A DNA stretch of 64,000 bases from an uncultured Clostridium sp. (GCA_930989765.1 CAKNNA010000002.1:26000-89999), one strand, 5' to 3'. Counted from the stretch's first letter, positions 53,501-63,419 are shown. The notes: generated by a model not told the origin, from the sequence alone. Numbers and translations are program-made.

Positions 53501-56152
53501 ATAACACTAACAACTAAAGACTCATCTGGAAACCAAGGAAGTAAAACATACACAGTAAAAATAGACAAAACAGCACCTACAATAAAATTTGAAGGGCTAG
53601 AAGACTATGTAACAATAGGTGCAATAACAGTAAAAATAACAGATGAAAAAATATCAGCAAGTGGAGTAAATAGAGAAAGTCTTAAATATTACTGGACAAG
53701 AAGTACAAAAGAACCATCAAAAGAAGATTTTGAAGGAACAGATGATAAAGGATTTAGAGGTAAATTAAATGGAGAACAATCACTAGTAAAAGTACCAGAT
53801 AATATTTCAGGAATATGGTATTTATGGATACTTGCAGAAGATAATGTAGGAAATATATCAATAAAAAGCAATGTAAAAATAGAAGATGATGGAAATGTAT
53901 CATATGTAGACAATGAAGCACCAGTTGCAGGAACACTAGAAATGAAATTAGAAAATAATGAAGGGGAAGAATATATACAAGATACATTTACAAACAAAAA
54001 TGTATGGATAAATTTACAAAATGGATATGATGCAGATAGTGGAGTAAAACAAAATACATATATTATAAAAAAAGACGGAAACACTATTAAACAAGACCAA
54101 ACAGGAGAAAACACACTTACAGAAACAGGAATATATGACATCATAATAACAACAATAGACAACCAAGAAAATAGTAGTACAAGAGAATATAAAATAAAAA
54201 TAGACAAAAATGGTCCACAAATAGCATTTAATCCAAATGGAAATGAAGCTTTCTATAAGAAAAATGAAATACAAGTGCAAGTAACAGAGCCAGAAACAGA
54301 AAGTGGAGTAAATGAAGCTTCTATTGTAATTAAATGGATAGGATATAATCCAAAAACATATAAGTCAATAGATGAAGTTATTTCAAAAATAGAAGAAATA
54401 CAAGAAAATGTGCAAGAAGAAAAATTAAAAGAAGAACTAGCAAAAATAGAAATATACTATGAAGATGCAAAACAAGAAAACGGAAAAATACAAACACCAG
54501 AAAATGCAACAGGAATATATCACTTATATGTATATGCAGAAGACAATGTAGAAAATAAAACAATAAAAATCTCAGAAAGTTTTTCATTAGACAACAAAGA
54601 GCCAACAAAACCAGATGCATATGCAACAATAAAAGTACAAAAAGGAACAAAAGAAGAAGAAGTAAATTACTATGAAGAAACAACAAATAAAACAGTATAT
54701 GTATATGCTAAAAACAGTGAGTCTTTAAGCAAAGTAGATAAATATGAATATTCTATAACAACAGATGGAGGACAAACTTGGTCAGACTGGGAAGACTGTA
54801 CTGCAAAAGAAGATGATGAAATTTATGGTAAAATAGAAGTTCTAAATCATGGAAGGCAAATAGTAAAATTTAGAGGAATAAGTATACTAGAAGATGGAGA
54901 AAATATAGGAATAGAATCAGAAGAAATAGTAATAAACCAAGACATAGAAGGACCAAAAGTAGAATTTGCAAATACAGATGATGGAGAATCTGGAAACCAA
55001 GAATATCAAATTAAAGCAGAAGTAAGAGTAACAGTAATAGACGAATCTGGAATAGATGAAAATTCATTAAAATATACTTGGGTAAAATTTAATACAAAAG
55101 AAGAATATGAAGAATTTATAAATGGAAATAAAACAATAGAAGAACTAAAAGAAAAAATGATGGAAAATAGCAAAAGTTTTGCCAATGGAGAGCCAATAGT
55201 AATAAAAAATAGTGAAAAAGGAGTTTACAGTCTATTCATATATTCAAAAGATACCTTAGGAAATGAAACTGTAAATATAAGCAATCCATATTACATTTAT
55301 AAAGATAATCAAGGACCAAATATTACATTTAATAATACTCAAGATGGAGGAAATGGAAATAGTAAATGGGAAACCACAGCAAAAGTAAATGTAAATGTAA
55401 CAGACGAATCTGGAGTAGATGAGAATTCTCTAAAATATGAATGGGTAATATTTAATAGCAAAGAAGAATATGAAACCTTTATAAAAGAAAACACAGAAAT
55501 AGAAAAATTAAAAAACAAAATGCAAAACCAAACAATGTTTTTAAATGGACAAGAACTAATAATAAGTAGCGAAGAAAGAAAAATATATAGTTTATTTGTA
55601 TATGCAAAAGACACAGTAGGAAACGAAAATATAAGTATTAGTAACCCATACTATATAGGAAACTCAAAACAAGACGAAGCAAGCTATGAAGTTAAAGAAA
55701 ACTATATAATAAATGTAATTCCAGAAACAAAAGTAGAAGAATTTATAGAAAAAGTAAAAAATACTATAATAGGAGAAAATTATAATTTATATGATAATAA
55801 TAAAGAACAAATAAAATATGATTCAAAGGAAAATCAAAACAATAATAGTGACAAAACAAAAGACAATCAAAACGAGAATCTAAATTCCAAAACTAATTTT
55901 GTTGCAACAGGTGATATACTAAAAGTAGACGAAAAAGAATATACCGTAATAGTTTTAGGAGATTTAAATTCAGATGGATTATTAAATGTAATAGATTTAG
56001 CAAAACTAAAAAAATATATAACAGAAATAGAAAACTTAGATGAAAAATATAAACTTTCAGCAGATATTAACCAAGACGAAACAGTTAACATCATTGATTC
56101 AGTAAGAGCTAAGCAATATATTACAGGCTTAAGAATATTTGAAGAAAACTAG
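50513..56152 (+). CDS. giant Ig-like repeat protein with DUF4214-like domain and C-terminal dockerin
   Basis: IKQIYQNTLSRQPQESDIQSHL...YKSILNRDPDSTGLENWK; GDLNSDGLLNVIDLAKLKKYI...ADINQDETVNIIDSVRAKQYI. Confidence 0.85.
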   Translation: MFIKKIKNNINLILIVFLFLLLIYPNLSKATEFSSLLDNKIRANRALDIYNSLKVWNNGSSISASHSVTLINGYVKTVFKATQDGVSLGQKTSTTGGVTFAKSKSPGKHTITVTAKAFRKSGKSTVSLQLKSKSYTYTVASSSGGTTKPTTPPEDTPYNPTPIIPADTTSPTTNITADVGQNTETNSSQINYTITFSETVTGFEQQDVTINKGKITNFSGQGTTYNLTVETDTDTNYTQTVQINANVCQDAAGNGNTASNSYSINIDRIKPEVKILGNSEKEAVTEYIKQIYQNTLSRQPQESDIQSHLMVYVGAKDLTKLSKDIIASQEAKQKITNNTDYAKAMYKSILNRDPDSTGLENWKQKIDEQGIEKTIEEFCTSQEVQNVFKQIKEKAKTNIILNKNDELTIVFGATDEKYNSSNITANDIMVKTGETVITPSKKELTKTQKIDKGEAYILTLGGITGNGELSITIPTAKFQDVAGNVNDEKSSSEQEETKLNVIVDNTKPEVKKASLTGANGNGYVKNGDTIKLNLEFSEPIASGLKVKIAGRDATVQGSGTTYTASLQIPLKEISLNEGEISIEISGYTDESGLVGDTITKTTDSSKIIYDRTAPTINSISPNGNTTWQKVQKTVVSASDNLTSNDKIIGKYVFVPEGESVADIENIFQNNSEIVKQDGTGKYILYIQVEDLAGNTRLAVTNPFYLDNQVTEAGKIKITKDSKTGEELVPTEKTDTEGNKYYEITYTNKNLYITKIDGKDDESGHKSTIYEVNKILADGTKISVGTPSIEDTIIETAGDYEIIVTTKDNLDNIAKRKYKIHIDRSGPQITITPNGNSGYEKTKVVTVNAQDISDVNTQISYSIVKEGEEPTYNKTVVNGGTINISGLTGKYYIYVKAQDKSGNETIVKSNPFYFDNSVTTIGSLEMKENDKDGKEYVDNTFTKENVYLKIKDHGKDEETGSATSTYKIVKQNEQGNDTVIGEYTNESTVLQEEGIYKITLTTKDSSGNQGSKTYTVKIDKTAPTIKFEGLEDYVTIGAITVKITDEKISASGVNRESLKYYWTRSTKEPSKEDFEGTDDKGFRGKLNGEQSLVKVPDNISGIWYLWILAEDNVGNISIKSNVKIEDDGNVSYVDNEAPVAGTLEMKLENNEGEEYIQDTFTNKNVWINLQNGYDADSGVKQNTYIIKKDGNTIKQDQTGENTLTETGIYDIIITTIDNQENSSTREYKIKIDKNGPQIAFNPNGNEAFYKKNEIQVQVTEPETESGVNEASIVIKWIGYNPKTYKSIDEVISKIEEIQENVQEEKLKEELAKIEIYYEDAKQENGKIQTPENATGIYHLYVYAEDNVENKTIKISESFSLDNKEPTKPDAYATIKVQKGTKEEEVNYYEETTNKTVYVYAKNSESLSKVDKYEYSITTDGGQTWSDWEDCTAKEDDEIYGKIEVLNHGRQIVKFRGISILEDGENIGIESEEIVINQDIEGPKVEFANTDDGESGNQEYQIKAEVRVTVIDESGIDENSLKYTWVKFNTKEEYEEFINGNKTIEELKEKMMENSKSFANGEPIVIKNSEKGVYSLFIYSKDTLGNETVNISNPYYIYKDNQGPNITFNNTQDGGNGNSKWETTAKVNVNVTDESGVDENSLKYEWVIFNSKEEYETFIKENTEIEKLKNKMQNQTMFLNGQELIISSEERKIYSLFVYAKDTVGNENISISNPYYIGNSKQDEASYEVKENYIINVIPETKVEEFIEKVKNTIIGENYNLYDNNKEQIKYDSKENQNNNSDKTKDNQNENLNSKTNFVATGDILKVDEKEYTVIVLGDLNSDGLLNVIDLAKLKKYITEIENLDEKYKLSADINQDETVNIIDSVRAKQYITGLRIFEEN

Positions 56153-56216
56153 ATAAAATTCATAAAAAACTATTTTTTTCAAATAATTTAAATTACAAAA
56201 AAGAAAATAAAAACAA

Positions 56217-56266
56217 AAAGGTCTTAAAAGCAAAATTTAAAGTAAATAGCATTTAAGACCTTTTTT
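56217..56266. terminator. hairpin terminator
   Basis: aaaaaggtcttaaa..tttaagacctttttt. Confidence 0.7.
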
Positions 56267-56438
56267 ACATTATGTATATGTGTCAATGATGTGAAACAAA
56301 CATTTATAAAAAATTTATAGTTCCATTGAATTTACTTAAGACTTCTATACAATTTTAAATTAGCTGTGAATTATAATAAAATAATATGATATAATATATA
56401 AAAAAAGGAGGTAGCCATTATAATTTGGCGAAATAAAA

Positions 56439-56897
56439 ATGAATAAATATATGGAAAAAGCAAAGCTTGAAGCAAAAAAAGGAATACAAAAAAACGAAGG
56501 AGGACCTTTTGGAGCCGTAATAGTAGATAAAGAAGGAAATATAATTGCAAAAGGCAATAATAAAGTACTATTAAAAAAAGACCCAACAGCACATGCTGAA
56601 ATAGTAGCAATAAGAAATGCATGCAAAAAATTGAACACACATGATTTATCAGACTATATATTATATACTTCATGTGAACCTTGTCCTATGTGCCTATCTG
56701 CAATAATTTGGTCAAATATAAAAAAAGTATATTATGGTGCAACTAAACTAGATGCAGCAAATATTGGATTTAGAGATGATTTGATATATGAGCATATAAA
56801 AGGGAATAAGAAATTAATTGACTTAGAAGAACTTGACAGAGATATGTGTTTAGAAGTATTTGAAGAATATAAGAAAAATAATGGGGTGATTTATTAG
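56439..56897 (+). CDS. guanine deaminase-like nucleoside/nucleobase deaminase
   Basis: GPFGAVIV, HAEIVAIRNAC, TSCEPCPMCLSAI. Confidence 0.88.
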   Translation: MNKYMEKAKLEAKKGIQKNEGGPFGAVIVDKEGNIIAKGNNKVLLKKDPTAHAEIVAIRNACKKLNTHDLSDYILYTSCEPCPMCLSAIIWSNIKKVYYGATKLDAANIGFRDDLIYEHIKGNKKLIDLEELDRDMCLEVFEEYKKNNGVIY

Positions 56898-57007
56898 GTT
56901 ATAGTTTTTATTTTTGGGATAAAACATGTTTTGGTGGTAGAATTTGTAGTTTAAATAAGAGCTGTAAATTAAACTTACAAGTTACTATTCGCGGACAAAA
57001 ATACACC

Positions 57008-57224
57008 GCCTTAAGTGAGTTCAATATATATAATGTTAAAAATATAAACGGCTCCTTCCATAGCATAAGAATTTCTAAATAAACTTTTTGGCACCCTTTC
57101 TGCATAATTTTCGCATAACGAAAATTTCCGAACATTTTCCAAAAAGTTTACCTAAGAAATTCTAATGCTATTCCAGTCGCACATTTATATTTTTAACATT
57201 ATATATATTGAATTCACTTAAGGC
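57008..57224. repeat. nested-stem structured element, copy B
   Basis: same core as copy A with different but self-complementary arms. Confidence 0.85.
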
Positions 57225-57537
57225 TTCTCTACATTTTAAAATTGTTCGTGAATTGTAACTACTAGCAAATATTATAAAGAAAAGTTAACATAAGTATTGA
57301 TTAATTTTAAAAAATATGATAAAATAGAAGCCAATAGTTTAAATAAAAAATTCACAAAAACAAAGCAAGCATAGTAATACAAGAAAAAATAACACATATA
57401 ATTAAAAAAAGTGAATTAAAAAATAAAACTTTTAGTTTTGCAAAAAGATGGCTTAAAAAAGAAATTACAACAAGACTTAAATAAAAAGATTTAAGTTAAA
57501 AGCAATAAAGCAAGGTAAAAGTTATTTTTGTATATGA

Positions 57538-60093
57538 ATGGAGAGAATAAAAATGGAAAAAAGACTATTGTGTAAATTTTATTTAGATAAAGAAAAAGAC
57601 ATAATAATAACAATATATAAAATATCAGAAGATGAAGCTATGTATATTTTAGAGACTCCAAACCATAATACAGGAAATTTAATAACAAATTTAGCAAAGG
57701 TATGCAATTTAGAAACAGTAAAAAATGAAAATGATATGAAAATAATAAAAGGAATAATTCCAGCAAGTATAAATGGAGATAATAAAATACTTTATATATT
57801 AAGGCTTGGAGGAATTAAAATTGCAAATATCTTTGAAGATGGTAAAGTAGAAATAAAAGCAACTATTCCAGCAATAACAAAAACACTTATGTCACAAACA
57901 AAAGAATATAACCTACCAATAGAAAAAACAATAATAAAATCATACATATTAAAAAAATTAAAATTTAGAACAGACTTGCATACACATATGAGTGCAAACT
58001 TAACACCTGATTGTTTAATAGCACTTGGAATAAGTCACCAAATAAAATACCCATTATATTATATAAAAAAATTAAACTTAAAATTAAGTAAAAAACAAGA
58101 AGAAGAAATTTTAAAGCAAAGAGAAAAAGTTGAAAAAGAATATGCAAATTGCACCTTGCAAGGAAAATACTTTATAAGAAAAATAGATGACAATACATTT
58201 ATAAATTTTGCAGATTTTATATTAAACAATTTAGAAAATGCAGAATATAATATCTCTAAAATAAGAGCAAGTCTTGCAATTTTAAAAGATGGGCAGGCAG
58301 TTTTTACAAACCTTGAAAAGGTATATATATATAGATATGTTTTTACAAAAGGAATAGAAAGTGAAAATAAAATAAAGTTAGAAGCAGAAAAAATAGAAAA
58401 AATACCAGAAAATGATATTAAAAAAATCTTAAACAAAATGCAAGAAGACAAAAAAATAGAAAGTAAATATAAAAACAACACACTAATGCAAGACAAACTA
58501 TTATGGATAGGAAGAGAATATCAAAAACAAGGAATAAAATATGTAGAAATAGCAGATACAGTTCTTACAAAAAAAGGAATGCCAGCAATTAATTTTTTAA
58601 AGCAAGTACATGAAATAATGCCAAAAATAGAAGAAGAAACAGGAGTGAAAATCAGATTTTTAGTAGCAATAAGAAGAATACCTCTTACAATCATAAAAGA
58701 ACAAGTGGCAGACAATAACTACTTAAGAGAAAACTTAGATGTATTAAAAGCAGTAGCAAAAAGCCCATATGTTGTAGGAAGTGACTTTATAGGAGAAGAA
58801 ATAAATGATATTCAAGAGTTAAAACCTGCAATAAAAGAAATTGTAAGATATGTAGTAGAAAGCGATCCAAGTTTTACAATAAGAATACATGCAGGAGAAA
58901 ATGATAGCCTAAGAGATAATGTTGAAAAATCAATTGACTGTATATTAGAATCACTAAATAAAAATGAAAAAATTCCATACTTTAGATTAGGTCATGGGTT
59001 ATATACGCAAGATTTAGAAACAGAAAAAGGAAAAAAACTAATCAAAAAAATGCAAGAAACAGGAGCAGTACTTGAATTCCAATTAACATCAAATGTAAGA
59101 TTAAACAATTTAAATAATTTAAATAAACATCCACTAAAAAAATATTTAAAAAACAATATAAAATGTGTACAAGGAACAGATGGATGTGGATTTTATGGAG
59201 TAGACACAATATCAGAACAGCTTGCACTTCAAAATTTACTAGGGCTTACTAACACAGATTTTGAAAAAATGAGAAAAGTAGAAGAAGAAATTATAAAAAG
59301 AAGTGAAAAATATTTTATAGAAAAAAGTAAAAAGTTTGAAGAATTTTTAGCAGGTAGAACTATAGAAGAAGCAATACTTGCTGAAGAAGAAAAAAATGAA
59401 GCCTTAAGCAAAAAAAATAAAGTAAGTTTAAGGACTAAAATAGGAATAGACTCCAAAGAAATGCTAAAAAATAAAATATCAGAACTACCAACAGACAAAG
59501 TGCCAATTATAATTGCAGGAGGAAGCTTTAATGCACAAGAAAGAGAAACAAAATTAACAAAAGAAGGTAAAGAAATACTAAAACAATTAGTACAAAAAGT
59601 AAACAGCCAAAAAGCATATTTTGTAATAGGACACCAAATGCAAGGATATGAAAAAGCACTTATTGATGTAGCAAAAGAACTAAATAAAAAAATAGAAATA
59701 GATGCAATAATTCCTAAAACAATAACAGAAGAACAAGGAAAAAACTTGCAAAAAGAAAATTTAGACAGAATAAGAATTTCAACAGAAACGGAAGCATCTG
59801 GTATATACAAAAGTTTTAACTATGAAATATTTGAAAGAAGAAAATCAGTAGTAGTAGCATTTGATGGAAATTCACCAGTATCTAATTTAGTTCAAGAAGC
59901 AAAAAATGGAAAAGGAAAAGCAAAAATATATGTTAATGAAGAATCACTTACTTTAAAAGAAAAAGCAAATTCATTAACAGGATATGTAATACCATTTAAT
60001 TTAAGAGAGAATATAGTAGAAAAAATATTAGAAGACAACCCTGAAATTACTGATTTGAATGAAGAAAATATAAACTTAAAAAGGAAAAGCTAA
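57538..60093 (+). CDS. adenosine deaminase-like protein with C-terminal Rossmann-like (possible SLOG-like) extension
   Basis: DLHTHMSANLTPDCL, IRIHAGEND, RLGHGLYT, TSNVRLN, GTDGCGFYG; C-terminal VPIIIAGGSFNAQ...AYFVIGHQMQGYEKAL. Confidence 0.75.
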   Translation: MERIKMEKRLLCKFYLDKEKDIIITIYKISEDEAMYILETPNHNTGNLITNLAKVCNLETVKNENDMKIIKGIIPASINGDNKILYILRLGGIKIANIFEDGKVEIKATIPAITKTLMSQTKEYNLPIEKTIIKSYILKKLKFRTDLHTHMSANLTPDCLIALGISHQIKYPLYYIKKLNLKLSKKQEEEILKQREKVEKEYANCTLQGKYFIRKIDDNTFINFADFILNNLENAEYNISKIRASLAILKDGQAVFTNLEKVYIYRYVFTKGIESENKIKLEAEKIEKIPENDIKKILNKMQEDKKIESKYKNNTLMQDKLLWIGREYQKQGIKYVEIADTVLTKKGMPAINFLKQVHEIMPKIEEETGVKIRFLVAIRRIPLTIIKEQVADNNYLRENLDVLKAVAKSPYVVGSDFIGEEINDIQELKPAIKEIVRYVVESDPSFTIRIHAGENDSLRDNVEKSIDCILESLNKNEKIPYFRLGHGLYTQDLETEKGKKLIKKMQETGAVLEFQLTSNVRLNNLNNLNKHPLKKYLKNNIKCVQGTDGCGFYGVDTISEQLALQNLLGLTNTDFEKMRKVEEEIIKRSEKYFIEKSKKFEEFLAGRTIEEAILAEEEKNEALSKKNKVSLRTKIGIDSKEMLKNKISELPTDKVPIIIAGGSFNAQERETKLTKEGKEILKQLVQKVNSQKAYFVIGHQMQGYEKALIDVAKELNKKIEIDAIIPKTITEEQGKNLQKENLDRIRISTETEASGIYKSFNYEIFERRKSVVVAFDGNSPVSNLVQEAKNGKGKAKIYVNEESLTLKEKANSLTGYVIPFNLRENIVEKILEDNPEITDLNEENINLKRKS

Positions 60094-60130
60094 CACATGG
60101 ATATTTATTAAGAAAAGATTCAACTAATTA

Positions 60131-60170
60131 AGAGGACCTTAAGTATAATTAATTAAATCGGTCCTCTTAA
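60131..60170. terminator. hairpin
   Basis: aagaggaccttaa..ggtcctctt. Confidence 0.6.
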
Positions 60171-60277
60171 ACAATTTATTAAAAATACATATATAAAAAT
60201 ATAGAAACTAAGAAATAATTGTTTCATTTTTTAAATAATGATATAATAAAAAAAATAATTTTTAATGGGGATAATAA

Positions 60278-61811
60278 ATGAAAAGGCTTATATACTTTTT
60301 AGGATTAATATTTTTGAGTATAATTATCATTTTAAATTTAGTATATACTGCAAACTTAAGTAGTAGAGAAAGTATCAATATAAGTAATAACAATTTTTTA
60401 TATAATACCTGTATAATACTAACAGCTTTAGGTATATTTTTAATTACAACAATTATTGACAAATATTTATACAAAGAAAATAAAACAAATAGTAAGTTAA
60501 GGAAATATTTATTTTGGGGAGTATTAATTATATACATAATAATTAATATTAGATGGATAAAACTAATAAAGCCAAAAGTTATAGCAGATTCTTTACAAGT
60601 ATATAATCTAGCTACACGGCCTTTATACAGGAAATATAGAAGAAACACTGCAAAAAGTAACATATTTAGGAAGCTCTTTATTTGAATATATACAGGCATA
60701 TACTCAGCAAATACCACTTGCATTTATATATAATATAGTTTTCAAATTTATTACAAATTCAGTAAAAGTATTAAGGATATTAAATTTACTCGGAAATGTA
60801 TTAATCATATTTGCATTATACAAAATAAATAAACAAATATCTAAAAAATATAAAACAAACAAAACACTATTATTTACACTAATATTTACATTTATATCAT
60901 TAATAATGCTCACAACATTTATATATGGAGACACTTTAAGTTTAGCATTATGTTTGATTTCCGTTTACTTCATGATGAAATATGAAGAAAATTATAAAAC
61001 AAGATATTTTATATATTCACTTTTAGCAATAATTTTTGCATATATGTTCAGAATGAATAGTCTAATTTTCATAATTGGAACTGTAATATATATGATATTA
61101 AATGTAGTTTATAATTTAAAAAAGGATAGTTATAAAAAAAATGGATTACAGATACTAGTAATATTAATATACATTATTATATCTATAATGCCAACAACTA
61201 TTATAAAAAATTATTATATAAATAAATTCGGAATGGATAAAGAAAAAAGCTATCCTACAATAAGTTATATTTTAATTGGAATGGAAAAATCTTGGCGTGC
61301 AAATGGATGGTATAATGAAAAAATTGCACAAAAAGCAATATCTAATCCCGAGATTGTAAAAGAAGAGTATATAGTAAAAATAAAAGATAGATTAAAATAT
61401 TTTATGCATAATTTAGATTATACATTTAGTTTTTATACCAATAAATTAGCATCTATGTGGACCGAAAATACATATTCGGCTATAAGAAATAATATAGGAA
61501 AAAACAATAAAAAGATTAATAATTGGATTTTTAATTTAACTCTTTATCAGAAGGCTGTATTAATATTAATTTGCATATGTTCAATAATAGTATTAATACA
61601 AAATAGAAAAAATTTATCTTTAGAGCTTATTTTTTTAATTAGTATTTTTGTAGGTGGATTTTCATTTTATGTATTTTGGGAAGCAAAGTCTAGGTATATT
61701 ATTCCATATATAGTGGTGCTTATGCCAGTTGCAAGTATTTGCATTAATACTAAGGGAGTACATAGAGTTTTAGTGAATAAATGTATGTTAAGAAAAAATG
61801 ATATAGATTAA
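60278..61811 (+). CDS. polytopic membrane protein, GT39/GT-C glycosyltransferase-like, one +1 shift at CGG (60617-60619)
   Basis: reconstruction IADSLQVYNLAT-GLYTGNIEETLQKVTYLGSSLFEYIQAYTQQIPLAFIYNIVFKFITNSVKVLRILNLLGNVLIIF joins ORFs 60278-60685 and 60906-61811. Confidence 0.75.
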
Positions 61812-61855
61812 TATAAATGGTAGATTAGAATAAATGAATTTATATAAAATAATAA

Positions 61856-61882
61856 AGACGAAGAAATGCTAGTTCTTCGTCT
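61856..61882 (-). terminator. hairpin terminator downstream of tRNA-Arg
   Basis: aagacgaagaaatgctagttcttcgtctt. Confidence 0.7.
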
Positions 61883-61959
<77 letters not shown>

Positions 61960-62127
61960 ATATTTAAAATAAATAATTGATTTAGTGAGAAATATTGTTT
62001 TTGAAGTAGTTTAGACTATATATATTATATATAAAAAATAAGAATTTTTCAATAAATTTTAAAAAGTTTTTAAAATTTGTTGCAAAAAATAAAAAATAGT
62101 GGTATACTATATTAGTCGAATGTACTT

Positions 62128-62203
62128 CGAGGTGTAGCGCAGTTGGTAGCGCGCGTGGTTTGGGACCATGAGGTCGCAGGTTCGATCCCTGTCACCTCGA
62201 CCA
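62128..62203 (+). tRNA. tRNA-Pro(TGG)
   Basis: CGAGGTG/CACCTCG acceptor, anticodon arm CGTGG-TTTGGGA-CCATG, T-arm CAGGTTCGATCCCTG, CCA encoded. Confidence 0.95.
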
Positions 62204-62441
62204 TATTTAAAGATTTTTGAAGAAATTTTAAAAAATTTCATAAAAGTCTAAAATGAGAAAAAGCAGATGTCTGTAACAATACAGCACCTGTTTTTAATTT
62301 TATCAAATTCTATAAAATGCCTTAAAATGCTGAAAAAATTTCAAAAATAAATTTCAAGAATTATTTTTTATCTTAAAAAAATTTCCAAAAAATTTCAAGA
62401 ATAGCTATCCCTTATCCATACTGGATTAGGAGGAATTTACA

Positions 62442-63032
62442 TTGTTAACTTTTGTACCACATAAAATAAGTGAAGACTTCAAAATAGTTGAATTTTATCG
62501 TGTTAATAAAGATCTTTGCGAAAATGAATTATACAAAGACTTAAAACCTACATCAATTTTATTATATGCACTTTTATGTGACAGATTATCTATGTCTTAT
62601 GCAAATGAAAATAAAAGTAATATTTCAAAAAATAAGTTTCATTATTATGATGAAGATGAAAATGTATTCGTAATATTTACTAGAATCGATTTAGAGAAGA
62701 AATTGCATATTGGTAAACAATCTTTATGTTCTGCATTCAAAGAACTTGTTAAAGCTAATTTGATTAAAGAAATAAGACAAGGTAAGAATAAGCCTAACAA
62801 AATTTATGTAGGAAAAACTATATCAGAAATAAATAACGAATATGTAAATTGGAGGGTTGAAAAACAAACTTCAAGAGTTCCGATTTCAAGCTGTCTTGAA
62901 GTATTAAAAACAGACACTAATAAAAATAATATATTTATTAAAAAGAATAGTTATTTAAATTATCAAGGAAGAGATTATTCTGATATGGATTGGAGCAAAT
63001 TATATGCAAATTATAATTTTGAAAATGATTAA
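62442..63032 (+). CDS. RepA_N-like replication initiator
   Basis: FYRVNKDLCENELYKDLKPTSILLYALLCDRLSMS...FTRIDLEKKLHIGKQSLCSAFKELVKANLIKEIRQGKNKPNKIYV; TTG start. Confidence 0.8.
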   Translation: MLTFVPHKISEDFKIVEFYRVNKDLCENELYKDLKPTSILLYALLCDRLSMSYANENKSNISKNKFHYYDEDENVFVIFTRIDLEKKLHIGKQSLCSAFKELVKANLIKEIRQGKNKPNKIYVGKTISEINNEYVNWRVEKQTSRVPISSCLEVLKTDTNKNNIFIKKNSYLNYQGRDYSDMDWSKLYANYNFEND

Positions 63033-63050
63033 TTTTATAGGAGGTTTTGT

Positions 63051-63419
63051 ATGGAAAATTTAAGAGAAAAATTAGAATACCATCAAGAAAAAGATTATTT
63101 AATACCTAATATAGCAATTAAAAATAATTTAGATAATTATCAAATTGGGAAATATGGATATTTAAGGCTTGACTATCTAAAAAAGTATAAAAGTGGTTAT
63201 TATACAGAGTTAATGATAGAAGGAACATTACCAGAACACATTGTAGCCATTGATAAAGAAGCAAGTGTTCAAGTGAAAAATATAGTTAAAAGCTTAGCTA
63301 AAGCTAATAATGTTGATGAAATATTAAAACAAAGTAACCAATTTGAATGGATAAGATTAATGAATAATTTTAAAAATAGTGCTGAGGAAATTGTTTTAAA
63401 AGAATTAATTTATAATTAA
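63051..63419 (+). CDS. mobile-element hypothetical protein
   Basis: ORF with RBS aggaggttttgt. Confidence 0.6.
   Translation: MENLREKLEYHQEKDYLIPNIAIKNNLDNYQIGKYGYLRLDYLKKYKSGYYTELMIEGTLPEHIVAIDKEASVQVKNIVKSLAKANNVDEILKQSNQFEWIRLMNNFKNSAEEIVLKELIYN

Noticed and set aside
57320-57490. Possible small gene fragment upstream of 57538
   Set aside because: Short, no clear start, RBS or recognisable motif.
1-61811. Classic CGG sense reassignment (e.g. to Trp, Gln or Gly as a triplet)
   Set aside because: A triplet reassignment would not restore the frame; each site needs a +1 shift to recover the homologous sequence.
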